Assembly: GCF_024359525.1 (NCBI RefSeq)
Contig: NZ_JAKZEU010000004.1
Location: 124,001 to 188,000 of the forward strand
Length of the DNA stretch: 64,000 bases
Direction of reading: 5' to 3'
Source: Paracoccus albicereus
GTDB lineage: Bacteria > Pseudomonadota > Alphaproteobacteria > Rhodobacterales > Rhodobacteraceae
Part shown: piece after piece, positions 45,178 to 53,718 of the stretch
Position numbering within the stretch: the first letter of the stretch is position 1
Layout: every line of letters starts with the position of its first letter
The notes under the pieces: model-generated
Databases searched by the model: none
Told to the model about the DNA's origin: nothing
What the model saw: only the letters and a program-made list of their open reading frames with translations
Position numbers and translations under genes: made by a program

Positions 45178-46676
45178 CCCTTCGCAGAACCCTGATCCTC
45201 GCTGCCCTGATGGGCACGACGGCGATGGCCGCGCAGGCCGAGACCCTGCGGATCGGTCTGGAAAGCGATCCCGATGCGCTCGACCCCGACCGCAGCCGCA
45301 CCTTCGTCGGCCGGATCGTCTTTACCTCGCTGTGCGACAAGCTGGTGGATATCGACCCGGAGCTGAACATCATCCCGCAGCTCGCGACGGAATGGAGCGT
45401 GGCCGAAGACGGCATGTCGCTGACGATGATGCTGCGCGAGGGCGTGACCTTCCACGACGGCACGCCGTTCGATGCCGAGGCGGTCAAGGCCAATATCGAA
45501 CGCTCGCAGACGCTGGAAGACAGCGTCCGCAAATCCGAGCTTGCCTCGGTCGAAAGCGTCGAGGTCGTCAGCCCGACCGAGGTCAAGTTTAACCTGACCG
45601 CTCCGGATGCGACGTTGCTCGCACAGCTGGCCGACCGCGCCGGCATGATGATGGCACCCTCGGCTTTCGAGGGCGACTTTGCCGCCGAACCGGTCTGCTC
45701 GGGTCCTTTCAGCTTCGTGGAACGGGTCGCGCAGGATCACATCACGCTGGAAAAATACGCCGACTACTGGAATGCCGACGCGATCCAGCTGGACGGGGTG
45801 ACCTTCGTCTCGATCCCCGACAGCACGGTGCGGCTTGCGAACCTGCAATCGGGTGACATCGATATCGTGAACCAGTTGGCCGCGACCGACATCCCCCAGG
45901 TGGAATCGACCGCCGGCATCAGCTTCCAGTCGATCACGGGTCTTGGCTATCAGGGCATGACCTTCAACGAGAACAACGGCACCGAAGAGGGCGATCCCAT
46001 CACCGACCCGAAGGTGCGCGAAGCGATCGACCTTGCCATCGACCGCAACGCGATCAACCAGGTCGTTTTCAACGGCGTTCAGTCGCCTGCCAGCCAGCCG
46101 TTCACGGAAAACAGTCCGTACTACAATCCCGATTTCCCCGTCGTGGAACGCGATGTCGAGCGCGCCAAGGCTCTGCTGGCCGAGGCGGGTTACGAAAACG
46201 GCGTCGATGTCAGCATGCAGATCCCGAACACGCCGGTCACGCTGCAGCTGGGTCAAGTGATCCAGTCGATGCTGGCCGAGGCCGGCATCCGCATGGAACT
46301 GATCTCCAAGGAATTCGCGACGCTGATCTCTGACGCGGGTGAGGGTAATTTCCAGATCAGCCAGCAAGGCTGGTCGGGCCGGATCGATCCGGACGGCAAT
46401 ATCCACCAGTTCGTGACCGAGGGCGGCGGCTTCAACGACGGCCATTATGCCAATCCCGAGGTAGACAGCCTGCTGAACGAGGCGCGTCAGACTAACGATC
46501 CAACCGCGCGGGCCGAATTGTACAAGCAGGCAGGCGCGATCATCGCGCAGGATCGCCCGCTGATCTATCTCTACCACCTGGCCTGGCTCTACGGCATCTC
46601 CGACAAGGTGCAGAACCTGACCCTGTATCCGGACGGGATGTTGCGTCTGGAAAACGTGACTGTCGCCGCCGAGTGA
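45174..46676 (+). CDS. ABC transporter substrate-binding protein, family 5 (peptide type)
   Basis: A 500-residue periplasmic binding protein. The signal peptide [20 protein letters not shown] is cleaved after AQA. Family-5 signatures: LRIGLESDPDALDPDRSRTF, NIIPQLATEWSVAEDGMSLT, MMLREGVTFHDGTPFDAEAV, and REAIDLAIDRNAINQVVFNG. These proteins bind di- and oligopeptides, glutathione or opines. The position upstream of a gamma-glutamyltransferase suggests gamma-glutamyl peptides. It overlaps the previous ATPase stop. A stem-loop follows before the permease gene. Confidence 0.92.
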   Translation: MTLRRTLILAALMGTTAMAAQAETLRIGLESDPDALDPDRSRTFVGRIVFTSLCDKLVDIDPELNIIPQLATEWSVAEDGMSLTMMLREGVTFHDGTPFDAEAVKANIERSQTLEDSVRKSELASVESVEVVSPTEVKFNLTAPDATLLAQLADRAGMMMAPSAFEGDFAAEPVCSGPFSFVERVAQDHITLEKYADYWNADAIQLDGVTFVSIPDSTVRLANLQSGDIDIVNQLAATDIPQVESTAGISFQSITGLGYQGMTFNENNGTEEGDPITDPKVREAIDLAIDRNAINQVVFNGVQSPASQPFTENSPYYNPDFPVVERDVERAKALLAEAGYENGVDVSMQIPNTPVTLQLGQVIQSMLAEAGIRMELISKEFATLISDAGEGNFQISQQGWSGRIDPDGNIHQFVTEGGGFNDGHYANPEVDSLLNEARQTNDPTARAELYKQAGAIIAQDRPLIYLYHLAWLYGISDKVQNLTLYPDGMLRLENVTVAAE

Positions 46677-46687
46677 CGCTGAACCGC

Positions 46688-46709
46688 GGGCCGTCCGACC
46701 GGGCGGCCC
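46688..46709 (+). terminator. stem-loop between binding-protein and permease genes
   Basis: Arms GGGCCG (46688-46693) and CGGCCC (46704-46709) in the 54-base gap after the binding-protein gene. There is no T-run. This placement usually stabilises the upstream binding-protein mRNA or limits read-through into the permease genes. Confidence 0.5.
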
Positions 46710-46730
46710 ACCCCTTTGCAAGAGGCTGAC

Positions 46731-47675
46731 ATGCTGCGTTTCCTCGGCCACAGGCTGATCGTGTCGCTGCCGACCGTGTTCCTGATCACGATCTTCGTCT
46801 TCGTGCTGCAGAAGCTGCTGCCGGGCGATCCGGTTCTGGCGATGGCGGGCGACGACCGCGACCCGGAAACGCTGGCGCGGCTGCGCGATCTTTATCATCT
46901 GAACGAACCGATCTGGAAACAGTATTGGCTGTGGCTGGTCGATGCGGCCCAGGGCGATCTGGGGCGATCGATCCGCACCGGCATTCCAGTGTCGGACATG
47001 ATCGCCCAGAAGCTGCCGGTGACGATCCAGCTTGCCATCATGTCGATGATCTTCGCTGCGGTGATCGGCATCCCGGCCGGCATCATTTCGGCCGTTAAGA
47101 AAGGCACCGCGACCGACTACGTGGCCAACGTCGTCGCCCTGTCCGGCCTGTCGATCCCGAACTTCTGGCTGGGCATCATGCTGATCCTGCTCGTGTCGGT
47201 GAAATGGCAGCTTCTGCCCGCGTCGGGCTATGTGCCCTTCTTCGACGATCCGATCCAGTCGCTGCGCACCATGGTGATGCCCGCCTTCGTCCTCGGGACA
47301 GCGCTCGCCGCGTCGCTGATGCGGCACACGCGGTCCGCGATGCTCGGCGTGCTGCGGCAGGATTACGTCCGCACCGCCCGCGCCAAAGGCCTGTCCGAGC
47401 GGGAGGTGATCCTGCGCCACGGCTTCCGCAACGCGCTGACGCCGGTCGTGACACTGTTGGCGCTGCTTTTCGGTGAACTGATTGCGGGCGCGGTGCTGAC
47501 CGAACAGATCTTCACCATCCCCGGCTTCGGCAAGATGATCGTGGATGCGGTCTTCAACCGGGATTACGCGGTGGTGCAGGCAGTGGTGCTGGTCACGGCA
47601 CTCGGCTTCATCCTGATGAACCTGCTGGCCGATACCGCCTATTTCCTGTTGAACCCCCGGCTGAGGGCTGGCTGA
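46731..47675 (+). CDS. ABC transporter permease (DppB-like)
   Basis: A 314-residue inner-membrane permease of the peptide-type ABC importer, with about six helices. The N-terminus MLRFLGHRLIVSLPTVFLIT is typical of DppB/OppB, and LLPGDPVLAMAGDDRD is a family signature. The EAA loop is YVRTARAKGLSEREVILRHG, followed by FRNALTPVVTLLALLFGELI. The ATG at 46731 was chosen over a TTG five codons upstream. One base separates its stop from the second permease gene. Confidence 0.93.
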   Translation: MLRFLGHRLIVSLPTVFLITIFVFVLQKLLPGDPVLAMAGDDRDPETLARLRDLYHLNEPIWKQYWLWLVDAAQGDLGRSIRTGIPVSDMIAQKLPVTIQLAIMSMIFAAVIGIPAGIISAVKKGTATDYVANVVALSGLSIPNFWLGIMLILLVSVKWQLLPASGYVPFFDDPIQSLRTMVMPAFVLGTALAASLMRHTRSAMLGVLRQDYVRTARAKGLSEREVILRHGFRNALTPVVTLLALLFGELIAGAVLTEQIFTIPGFGKMIVDAVFNRDYAVVQAVVLVTALGFILMNLLADTAYFLLNPRLRAG

Positions 47676-47676
47676 G

Positions 47677-48555
47677 ATGACCGATCCTTCCGCCGTCGCC
47701 GATGAACTCGACCTGGAAAAGCCGGCCCGCAGCCGGGTCTGGGGCAAATTCTTTCGCCACTACAGCGCGCTTTTCGGTGCGGCGCTGGTCGCGATCTTCG
47801 TCATCCTTGCCGCGCTTGCGCCAGTGCTTCCGATCCCCGATCCCGCCGCAACCGACTGGGGTGCGGTCCGCCAGCCGCCGTCGGCAGCGCATTGGCTGGG
47901 CACGGACGAGATCGGACGGGACATCCTGTCGCGGATGATCTGGGGGGGACGGGCGTCGCTGATGGCTGGCGTTGTCTCGGTCGCCATCGCGATCGTGATC
48001 GGCGTGCCGCTGGGCATCCTCGCAGGCTATTTCCGCGGCTGGACCGATGCCGTCATCTCGCGCTGCACCGAGGCCTTGCTGGCAATCCCGTTCCTGATCC
48101 TTGCCATCGCGCTGGCGGCCTTCCTCGGCCCGTCTCTGACCAACGCCATGATCGCCATCGGGATCGCCGCGACACCCGTCTTCATCCGACTGACCCGGGG
48201 ACAGGCCATCAACATCGCGGCCGAGGATTACGTCGAGTCCGCCCACGCGATCGGTCTGTCGACCCCCATCATCCTGCGGCGCTACATCCTACCCAACGTG
48301 CTGCCCCCCATCCTCGTACAGGCCACACTGACCGTCGCCAGCGCGATCATCGCCGAGGCGTCGCTGTCCTTCCTCGGCCTGGGCCAGCAGCCGCCCGCGC
48401 CAAGCTGGGGCGCGATGCTGAACACCGCCAAGGGCTTCATCACGCAGGCGCCGTGGATGGCGTGGTGGCCGGGCATCGCGATCTTCCTGGTGGTGCTGGG
48501 CTTCAACCTGCTGGGCGACGGCCTGCGCGACGCGCTCGACCCCCGCGAAGATTAA
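47677..48555 (+). CDS. ABC transporter permease (DppC-like)
   Basis: A 292-residue partner permease. N-terminal cytosolic stretch, then WLGTDEIGRDILSRMIWGGR, a DppC hallmark, and the EAA loop YVESAHAIGLSTPIILRRYI with LPNVLPPILVQATLTVASAI. It completes the heterodimeric channel of the transporter (two permeases, two ATPases, one binding protein). The gamma-glutamyltransferase-like gene follows eight bases later. Confidence 0.93.
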   Translation: MTDPSAVADELDLEKPARSRVWGKFFRHYSALFGAALVAIFVILAALAPVLPIPDPAATDWGAVRQPPSAAHWLGTDEIGRDILSRMIWGGRASLMAGVVSVAIAIVIGVPLGILAGYFRGWTDAVISRCTEALLAIPFLILAIALAAFLGPSLTNAMIAIGIAATPVFIRLTRGQAINIAAEDYVESAHAIGLSTPIILRRYILPNVLPPILVQATLTVASAIIAEASLSFLGLGQQPPAPSWGAMLNTAKGFITQAPWMAWWPGIAIFLVVLGFNLLGDGLRDALDPRED

Positions 48556-48563
48556 GGACATCC

Positions 48564-50393
48564 ATGACCGCGAAACCCAATCTCGCACCGGCGCCGGCGC
48601 CGGCCTCGCCCTTCACCACGCGGCCCGACATCCGTGGGACGTTCGGCTGCGTCGCCTCGACGCATTGGATCGCATCGGCCGCAGGAATGGCGATGCTGGA
48701 ACGCGGCGGAAATGCGTTTGACGCGGCCGTCGCGACGGGTCTGGTCTTGCAGATCGTCGAGCCTCACCTGAACGGTCCGGGCGGCGATCTGCCCGCCATC
48801 GTCCATGTGGCCGAGACGGGCGAGACGAGGGTTCTGTGCGCTCAGGGCGTTGCCCCGGCAGGTGCGACGCTGGACCATTACCGCGGCCTCTTCGGCGACG
48901 GGCTGATCCCCGGATCGGGTCTGTTGGCCACCGTGGTGCCCGGTGCCTTCGACGGCTGGATGCTGATGCTGCGCGACCATGGCAGCATGGAGCTGGCCGA
49001 CGTCATCGCCCCGGCCATCGCCTATGCGAAGGACGGCCATCCGGTCCTGCCCCGCGTCGCGGCAACGATCGCCGATCTGGCAGAGTTTCTGGCAACCGAA
49101 TGGCCCAGCAGTGCCGCTGTCTGGACGCCAGAGGGCAAGGCACCTGCGCCCTGGTCGCTGGTCCGCAATCCCGATCTGGCGGCGACCTATCAGCGCATCG
49201 TGGACGACGCGCAGGGCGACACGCGCACGGCGCGGATCGACGCGGCGCGAACGCTATGGTCGCGCGGCTTCATCGCCGAAACGATCGGTGACTTCCTTTC
49301 GGACGCATCGGTCGTCGACGTGACCGGCGACAGCCATTCCGCCGTGCTCACCCGCGAGGATCTGGCAAACTGGCAGGCCAGGTGGGAGGCACCGGTCAGC
49401 ATCGATTACCACGGCTGGACGATCCACAAGACGGCGCCGTGGTCGCAAGGGCCGGTGCTGCTGCAGACCCTGCGCATCCTCGAAAACTTCGATCTTGCGG
49501 CGATGGACCCGATGGGGGCGGAGTTCGTTCACACCGTGACCGAGGCGATGAAGCTCGCCTATGCCGACCGCGAGGCCTATTACGGCGACCCCGATTTCGT
49601 CGATGTGCCGCTGGACCATCTGCTCTCGCGTGACTACGCCGCCGAGCGCGCCGCGCTGATCACTGCGACGGCGAGCATGGAACAGCGCCCCGGCCGCCTG
49701 CCCGGTCGTGAACATCTCGCCGACGGCGCCATCGTCCGCGCCGCCACTGATTTCGGCGCGAAGGCGCCGCAAGCCGCAAGCGAGCCGACAATGGCGCATC
49801 TGACGGAAAAGCGCGGCGATACCGTCCATCTCGACGTGATCGACCGTTGGGGCAACATGGTCAGCGCCACGCCGTCAGGCGGTTGGCTGCAATCCAGCCC
49901 GGTCATTCCCGGCCTAGGGTTTGCGCTGAACACGCGCGCACAGATGTTCTGGCTGCGTGACGATCTGCCGCTGACGCTGCGCCCGGGCGCGCGCCCCCGC
50001 ACCACGCTGACGCCATCGCTGGCCGAAAAGGACGGGACCCGCATCGCCTTCGGCACGCCGGGGGGTGACCAGCAGGACCAGTGGCAGCTGATCTGGTTCC
50101 TTCGCTACGTCCATCACGGACTGGACATGCAGCAGGGCATGGACGCGCCGCTGTTTCACTCGCTGCATTTCCAGTCGAGCTTCTATCCGCGTGAGGTCAA
50201 GCCCGGCGAGATCATGGTCGAGCCGGCCTTTGGCGAAGACGTTATCGCCGATCTGCGCGCGCGCGGGCATATCGTGACCCTGTCCGACCCCTGGGCGATC
50301 GGCCGGCTGACCGCCGCGCGCCGTGATCCAGACGGGATTCTGACCGCCGCCGCGACCCCGCGGCTGATGCAAGCCTATGCCGTGGGACGCTGA
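48564..50393 (+). CDS. gamma-glutamyltransferase-like protein, no signal peptide
   Basis: A 609-residue Ntn-hydrolase of the gamma-glutamyltranspeptidase family, which cuts the gamma-glutamyl bond of glutathione and similar compounds. GCVASTHWIASAAGMAMLER and GGNAFDAAVATGLVLQIVEP match the large subunit. The self-cleavage/catalytic Thr lies in EKRGDTVHLDVIDRWGN, aligned with the TTH of classical enzymes, where the second Thr is Val here. No signal peptide is present, so it appears cytoplasmic, unlike classical periplasmic GGT. It follows the ABC genes after eight bases, so imported gamma-glutamyl substrates may be cleaved inside the cell. Related acylases are also in this family. Confidence 0.88.
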   Translation: MTAKPNLAPAPAPASPFTTRPDIRGTFGCVASTHWIASAAGMAMLERGGNAFDAAVATGLVLQIVEPHLNGPGGDLPAIVHVAETGETRVLCAQGVAPAGATLDHYRGLFGDGLIPGSGLLATVVPGAFDGWMLMLRDHGSMELADVIAPAIAYAKDGHPVLPRVAATIADLAEFLATEWPSSAAVWTPEGKAPAPWSLVRNPDLAATYQRIVDDAQGDTRTARIDAARTLWSRGFIAETIGDFLSDASVVDVTGDSHSAVLTREDLANWQARWEAPVSIDYHGWTIHKTAPWSQGPVLLQTLRILENFDLAAMDPMGAEFVHTVTEAMKLAYADREAYYGDPDFVDVPLDHLLSRDYAAERAALITATASMEQRPGRLPGREHLADGAIVRAATDFGAKAPQAASEPTMAHLTEKRGDTVHLDVIDRWGNMVSATPSGGWLQSSPVIPGLGFALNTRAQMFWLRDDLPLTLRPGARPRTTLTPSLAEKDGTRIAFGTPGGDQQDQWQLIWFLRYVHHGLDMQQGMDAPLFHSLHFQSSFYPREVKPGEIMVEPAFGEDVIADLRARGHIVTLSDPWAIGRLTAARRDPDGILTAAATPRLMQAYAVGR

Positions 50394-50396
50394 GCC

Positions 50397-51131
50397 ATGA
50401 CCTATTCCCTGATCGCCAAGGACCCAGATACCGGTGCAGTCGGCATCGCGGTGGCCAGCCGCTTCTTCGCCTGCGGCTCGCTGGTGCCGCATGTGGGGGC
50501 GACCGCAGCCTTCGCCACGCAGGCTTTCGTCAATCCGCTCTGGGGGGTCGAAGGGCTTGCCCGCCTTCAATCGGGTGAATCGGCGCAGGACGTCCTGGAC
50601 GATCTGGTCGCGCGCGATCGCGGTCAGCGTCAGCGGCAGGGTCATGCAATAGATGCCCAAGGCCGGTTTGCCGCCCATACCGGTGCCGATTGCGTCGATT
50701 GGGCCGGACATCTGCTGGGTGACGGCTTTTCCGTCGCGGGCAACATGCTGGAAGGCCCGGAAGTGGTCGAGGAAACCGCCCGCGTCTACGCGGAACGCGA
50801 CGATCTGGCTTTTCCGGACCGGATGCTGGCGGCGATGCAGGCCGGCGAGGATGCGGGCGGCGACAAGCGCGGACGGCAAGCGGCAGGACTGCTGATCCAT
50901 CGCGGGCAGACCTACCCCTGGCTGGACTTGCGCGTGGACGACGATGCCGATCCGCTGTCGGAACTGCGCCGGCTGCTAAGCGTCGCCCACGAACGCTACA
51001 TGTTCGTGACCGAGATCATGCCGACGGCCGAAAACTTCAGCGGCACGCCTGATCGCAGCGACATCGACCGCCGCATTGCCGAGGCGGACGCCGCGCGGAC
51101 CGCAAGCGCGTCACGCGCGAGCAACAAGTAA
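50397..51131 (+). CDS. DUF1028 family Ntn-hydrolase-like protein
   Basis: A 244-residue member of the DUF1028 family (structurally Ntn-hydrolase-like, function not established). Its N-terminus, TYSLIAKDPDTGAVGIAVAS and RFFACGSLVPHVGATAAFAT, is the family hallmark, with SVAGNMLEGPEVVEETARVY and the C-terminal GRQAAGLLIHRGQ. It starts four bases after the GGT-like stop, so it is in the same operon. DUF1028 proteins are often next to peptide or amidase genes, so a role in cleaving a product of the same uptake route is possible. Confidence 0.88.
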   Translation: MTYSLIAKDPDTGAVGIAVASRFFACGSLVPHVGATAAFATQAFVNPLWGVEGLARLQSGESAQDVLDDLVARDRGQRQRQGHAIDAQGRFAAHTGADCVDWAGHLLGDGFSVAGNMLEGPEVVEETARVYAERDDLAFPDRMLAAMQAGEDAGGDKRGRQAAGLLIHRGQTYPWLDLRVDDDADPLSELRRLLSVAHERYMFVTEIMPTAENFSGTPDRSDIDRRIAEADAARTASASRASNK

Positions 51132-51196
51132 CGCCGTCCGATCCTTCGGGCCGCCCGCATGCTATTCCTGCGCGGGAATCGATCCCGGACGTCCAT

Positions 51197-52585
51197 ATGA
51201 CCGACCTTCCGCCCGACGGTGCCGCACCGCACCGCTACCCCACCCTCGCCGAAGCGACGCGGGTCTGGGCGCGCATCGCGCTTCTGTCCTTTGGCGGACC
51301 AGCAGGGCAGATCGCGGTGATGCACCGCATCCTGGTCGAGGAGAAGCGCTGGCTGGGGGACGGCCGGTTCCTGCACGCGCTGAACTTTTGCATGCTTCTG
51401 CCCGGCCCCGAGGCGCAGCAGCTTGCGACCTATATCGGCTGGCTTTTGAACCGCACATGGGGCGGGGTCATCGCGGGTGTGCTGTTCGTGCTGCCCGGCA
51501 TGATCTCGATCATGGCGCTCAGCTGGATCTACGTCCTTTTCGGCGAGGTCGGCGTGGTCGAGGGGCTTTTCTTCGGGTTGAAGGCCGCGGTCCTTGCGAT
51601 CGTCCTGCAGGCGGTAGTCCGCATCAGCGGGCGGGCGCTGAAGAACGGCGCGATGCGGACCATCGCCGCGCTGTCGTTCATCGCGATCTTCGCGTTCGAC
51701 GCACCATTTCCGCTGATTGTTCTTGTCGCCGCTATGATCGGCTATCTCGGCACGCGCGCCGGGATGCCGGCCTTCGCACCCGGCGGCGGGCACAGCGCGG
51801 TCGGCGGTGCCCGCATCGACGATGCCCGAACGCTTCTGGGCGAAGAGTTGACCTTGCCGCCCGCCGCGCGGCGCGGGGCGCTGATCGCGGGGGGTGTCGC
51901 GCTGGTGTTGTGGCTTCTGCCTGTCGCGGTCCTGCTTCTGGTCACCGCACCGGGGAACGTCTTTGCCGAGATCGCGCTGTTCTTCTCGAAGATGGCGGTC
52001 GTGACCTTCGGCGGCGCCTATGCCGTCCTGGCCTATGTCGCGCAGGAGGCGGTCGGCACCTATGGCTGGCTCGCACCGGGCGAGATGCTGGACGGGCTCG
52101 GCATGGCCGAGACGACGCCCGGCCCGCTGATCATGGTGCTGCAATTTGTGGGCTTCCTCGGCGCCTTTCGCGATGCGGGCTGGGACAGCGCGCTGCTGGC
52201 CGGAACGCTGGGTGGGCTGCTGGCAACCTGGGTCACCTTCGCCCCCTGCTTCGCGTGGATCTTCCTCGGCGCGCCGTGGATGGAGCGGTTGCGCGCCAAC
52301 CTGGCGCTGTCCGCAGCGCTGAACGCGGTGACGGCTGCGGTCGTCGGCGTGATCCTGAACCTCGCCATCTGGTTTGCGACTCATGTCGTCTGGCGCAAGG
52401 TCGTTACCGTCGAGGCCGGCCCGCTGTCGCTGGAGCTTCCCGCGCTTGCAAGCATCGACTGGGCAGCCGCCACACTCAGCCTGCTGGCCGTCATTGCGGT
52501 CTTCCGCTGGAAGTTGGGGATCGGCGCGATCCTTGGCGGCGCAGCGCTCGCCGGGATCGCAGCCTATTTCGCCGGGGTGGTCTAG
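51197..52585 (+). CDS. chrA: chromate efflux transporter ChrA
   Basis: A 462-residue two-domain CHR-family transporter that exports chromate. Each half carries a CHR motif: FGGPAGQIAVMHRILVEEKR with LLPGPEAQQLATYIGWLLN in the first, and VVTFGGAYAVLAYVAQEAVG with AETTPGPLIMVLQFVGFLGA in the second. About ten hydrophobic segments are visible. It lies 65 bases after the DUF1028 gene on the same strand, possibly at the end of the same transcript. Its stop overlaps the stop of the convergent dehydrogenase gene. Confidence 0.93.
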   Translation: MTDLPPDGAAPHRYPTLAEATRVWARIALLSFGGPAGQIAVMHRILVEEKRWLGDGRFLHALNFCMLLPGPEAQQLATYIGWLLNRTWGGVIAGVLFVLPGMISIMALSWIYVLFGEVGVVEGLFFGLKAAVLAIVLQAVVRISGRALKNGAMRTIAALSFIAIFAFDAPFPLIVLVAAMIGYLGTRAGMPAFAPGGGHSAVGGARIDDARTLLGEELTLPPAARRGALIAGGVALVLWLLPVAVLLLVTAPGNVFAEIALFFSKMAVVTFGGAYAVLAYVAQEAVGTYGWLAPGEMLDGLGMAETTPGPLIMVLQFVGFLGAFRDAGWDSALLAGTLGGLLATWVTFAPCFAWIFLGAPWMERLRANLALSAALNAVTAAVVGVILNLAIWFATHVVWRKVVTVEAGPLSLELPALASIDWAAATLSLLAVIAVFRWKLGIGAILGGAALAGIAAYFAGVV

Positions 52586-53661
52586 CCTGCCAACAGCGCG
52601 TCACGCACGGCGTTGCCGCAGGTGACGGTGTCGGCCGTGCCGCCCAAGTCGCCGGTGCGCGTCGCCTCGTCCTGCAGCACGGTCTCGATCGCCGTGACAA
52701 TGGCCTTGGCGGCATCGGCGTGGCCCAGATGGTCCAGCATCATCGCGCCGGCCCATATCTGCCCGATCGGGTTGGCGATCCCCTTGCCCGCGATGTCTGG
52801 CGCAGAGCCGTGGACCGGCTCGAAGAGTGACGGGAAGCGGCGCTCCGGGTTGATGTTGCCCGAGGGTGCGATGCCGATCGTGCCGGTGCAGGCGGGTCCA
52901 AGGTCCGACAGGATATCGCCGAAGAGGTTCGAGGCCACGACCACGTCGAACTTGTCCGGGTTCAGCACGAAATGCGCGGTCAGGATGTCGATGTGATACT
53001 TGTCCCATCGGATATCGGGATAATTCCCGGCCATCGCTTCGACCCGTTCGTCCCAATAGGGCATGGTGATCGAGATCCCGTTCGACTTGGTGGCCGAGGT
53101 CAGATGTCTGGCGGGGCGCCCCTGCGCCAGATCGAAGGCATAGCGCAGAATCCGATCGACACCGTGGCGGGTCATGAAGGTTTCCTGCACGACGAATTCG
53201 CGATCCGTGCCCTCGAACATGCGGCCGCCGACGCTGGAATATTCGCCCTCGCTGTTCTCGCGCACGACCAGAAAATCGATGTCGCCCGGCTTGCGGCCCG
53301 CCAGCGGCGCCTTGACACCGGGCATCAGCCGGACCGGACGCAGGTTCACGTACTGGTCGAACTCGCGCCGGAACTTGATCAGCGACCCCCAGAGCGAGAT
53401 GTGGTCCGGGATAGTTTCGGGCCAGCCGACCGCGCCGAAGAAGATCGCATCGGTTCCGCCGACACGGTCCTTCCAATCATCGGGCATCATCTTGCCGTGT
53501 TCCTGCCAGTAATCGGCGGAAGCGAAGTCGTGGTGATCGTAATCGAGTGACAGGCTGAAACGCTCCGCCGCAGCGTCGAGCACCTTGAGACCTTCCGGCA
53601 CGGTTTCCTTGCCAATGCCGTCGCCCGGGATCACCGCGATCCGGTATGTGCTGCTTGTCAT
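52582..53661 (-). CDS. tartrate/D-malate dehydrogenase (isopropylmalate dehydrogenase family)
   Basis: A 359-residue NAD-dependent beta-decarboxylating dehydrogenase of the tartrate/D-malate type. Conserved parts: IAVIPGDGIGKETVPEGLKV, GAVGWPETIPDHISLWGSLI, VVRENSEGEYSSVGGRMF, SNLFGDILSDLGPACTGTIG, and VHGSAPDIAGKGIANPIGQI. The tartrate group has the wider substrate range (tartrate, D-malate, meso-tartrate). The ATG at 53661 follows the usual N-terminus; a start 18 bases upstream is possible. Stands alone on the minus strand, 57 bases past the ABC gene in the iron locus, which may or may not share its transcript. Confidence 0.88.
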   Translation of the reverse strand: MTSSTYRIAVIPGDGIGKETVPEGLKVLDAAAERFSLSLDYDHHDFASADYWQEHGKMMPDDWKDRVGGTDAIFFGAVGWPETIPDHISLWGSLIKFRREFDQYVNLRPVRLMPGVKAPLAGRKPGDIDFLVVRENSEGEYSSVGGRMFEGTDREFVVQETFMTRHGVDRILRYAFDLAQGRPARHLTSATKSNGISITMPYWDERVEAMAGNYPDIRWDKYHIDILTAHFVLNPDKFDVVVASNLFGDILSDLGPACTGTIGIAPSGNINPERRFPSLFEPVHGSAPDIAGKGIANPIGQIWAGAMMLDHLGHADAAKAIVTAIETVLQDEATRTGDLGGTADTVTCGNAVRDALLAG

Positions 53662-53718
53662 GGTCTCGCTCCGCTTCATTGCCGGGTCCAGACGGACCCA
53701 TATCGGATCATCGAGGTC

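Noticed and set aside
45111..47747. An 878-codon open frame on the minus strand opposite the peptide-binding protein and permease genes
   Set aside because: It is an antisense frame kept open by high GC and third-position bias. Its composition (Arg/His/Asp/Gln-rich, no domains) is typical of shadow frames, and the plus-strand genes are well-supported families.
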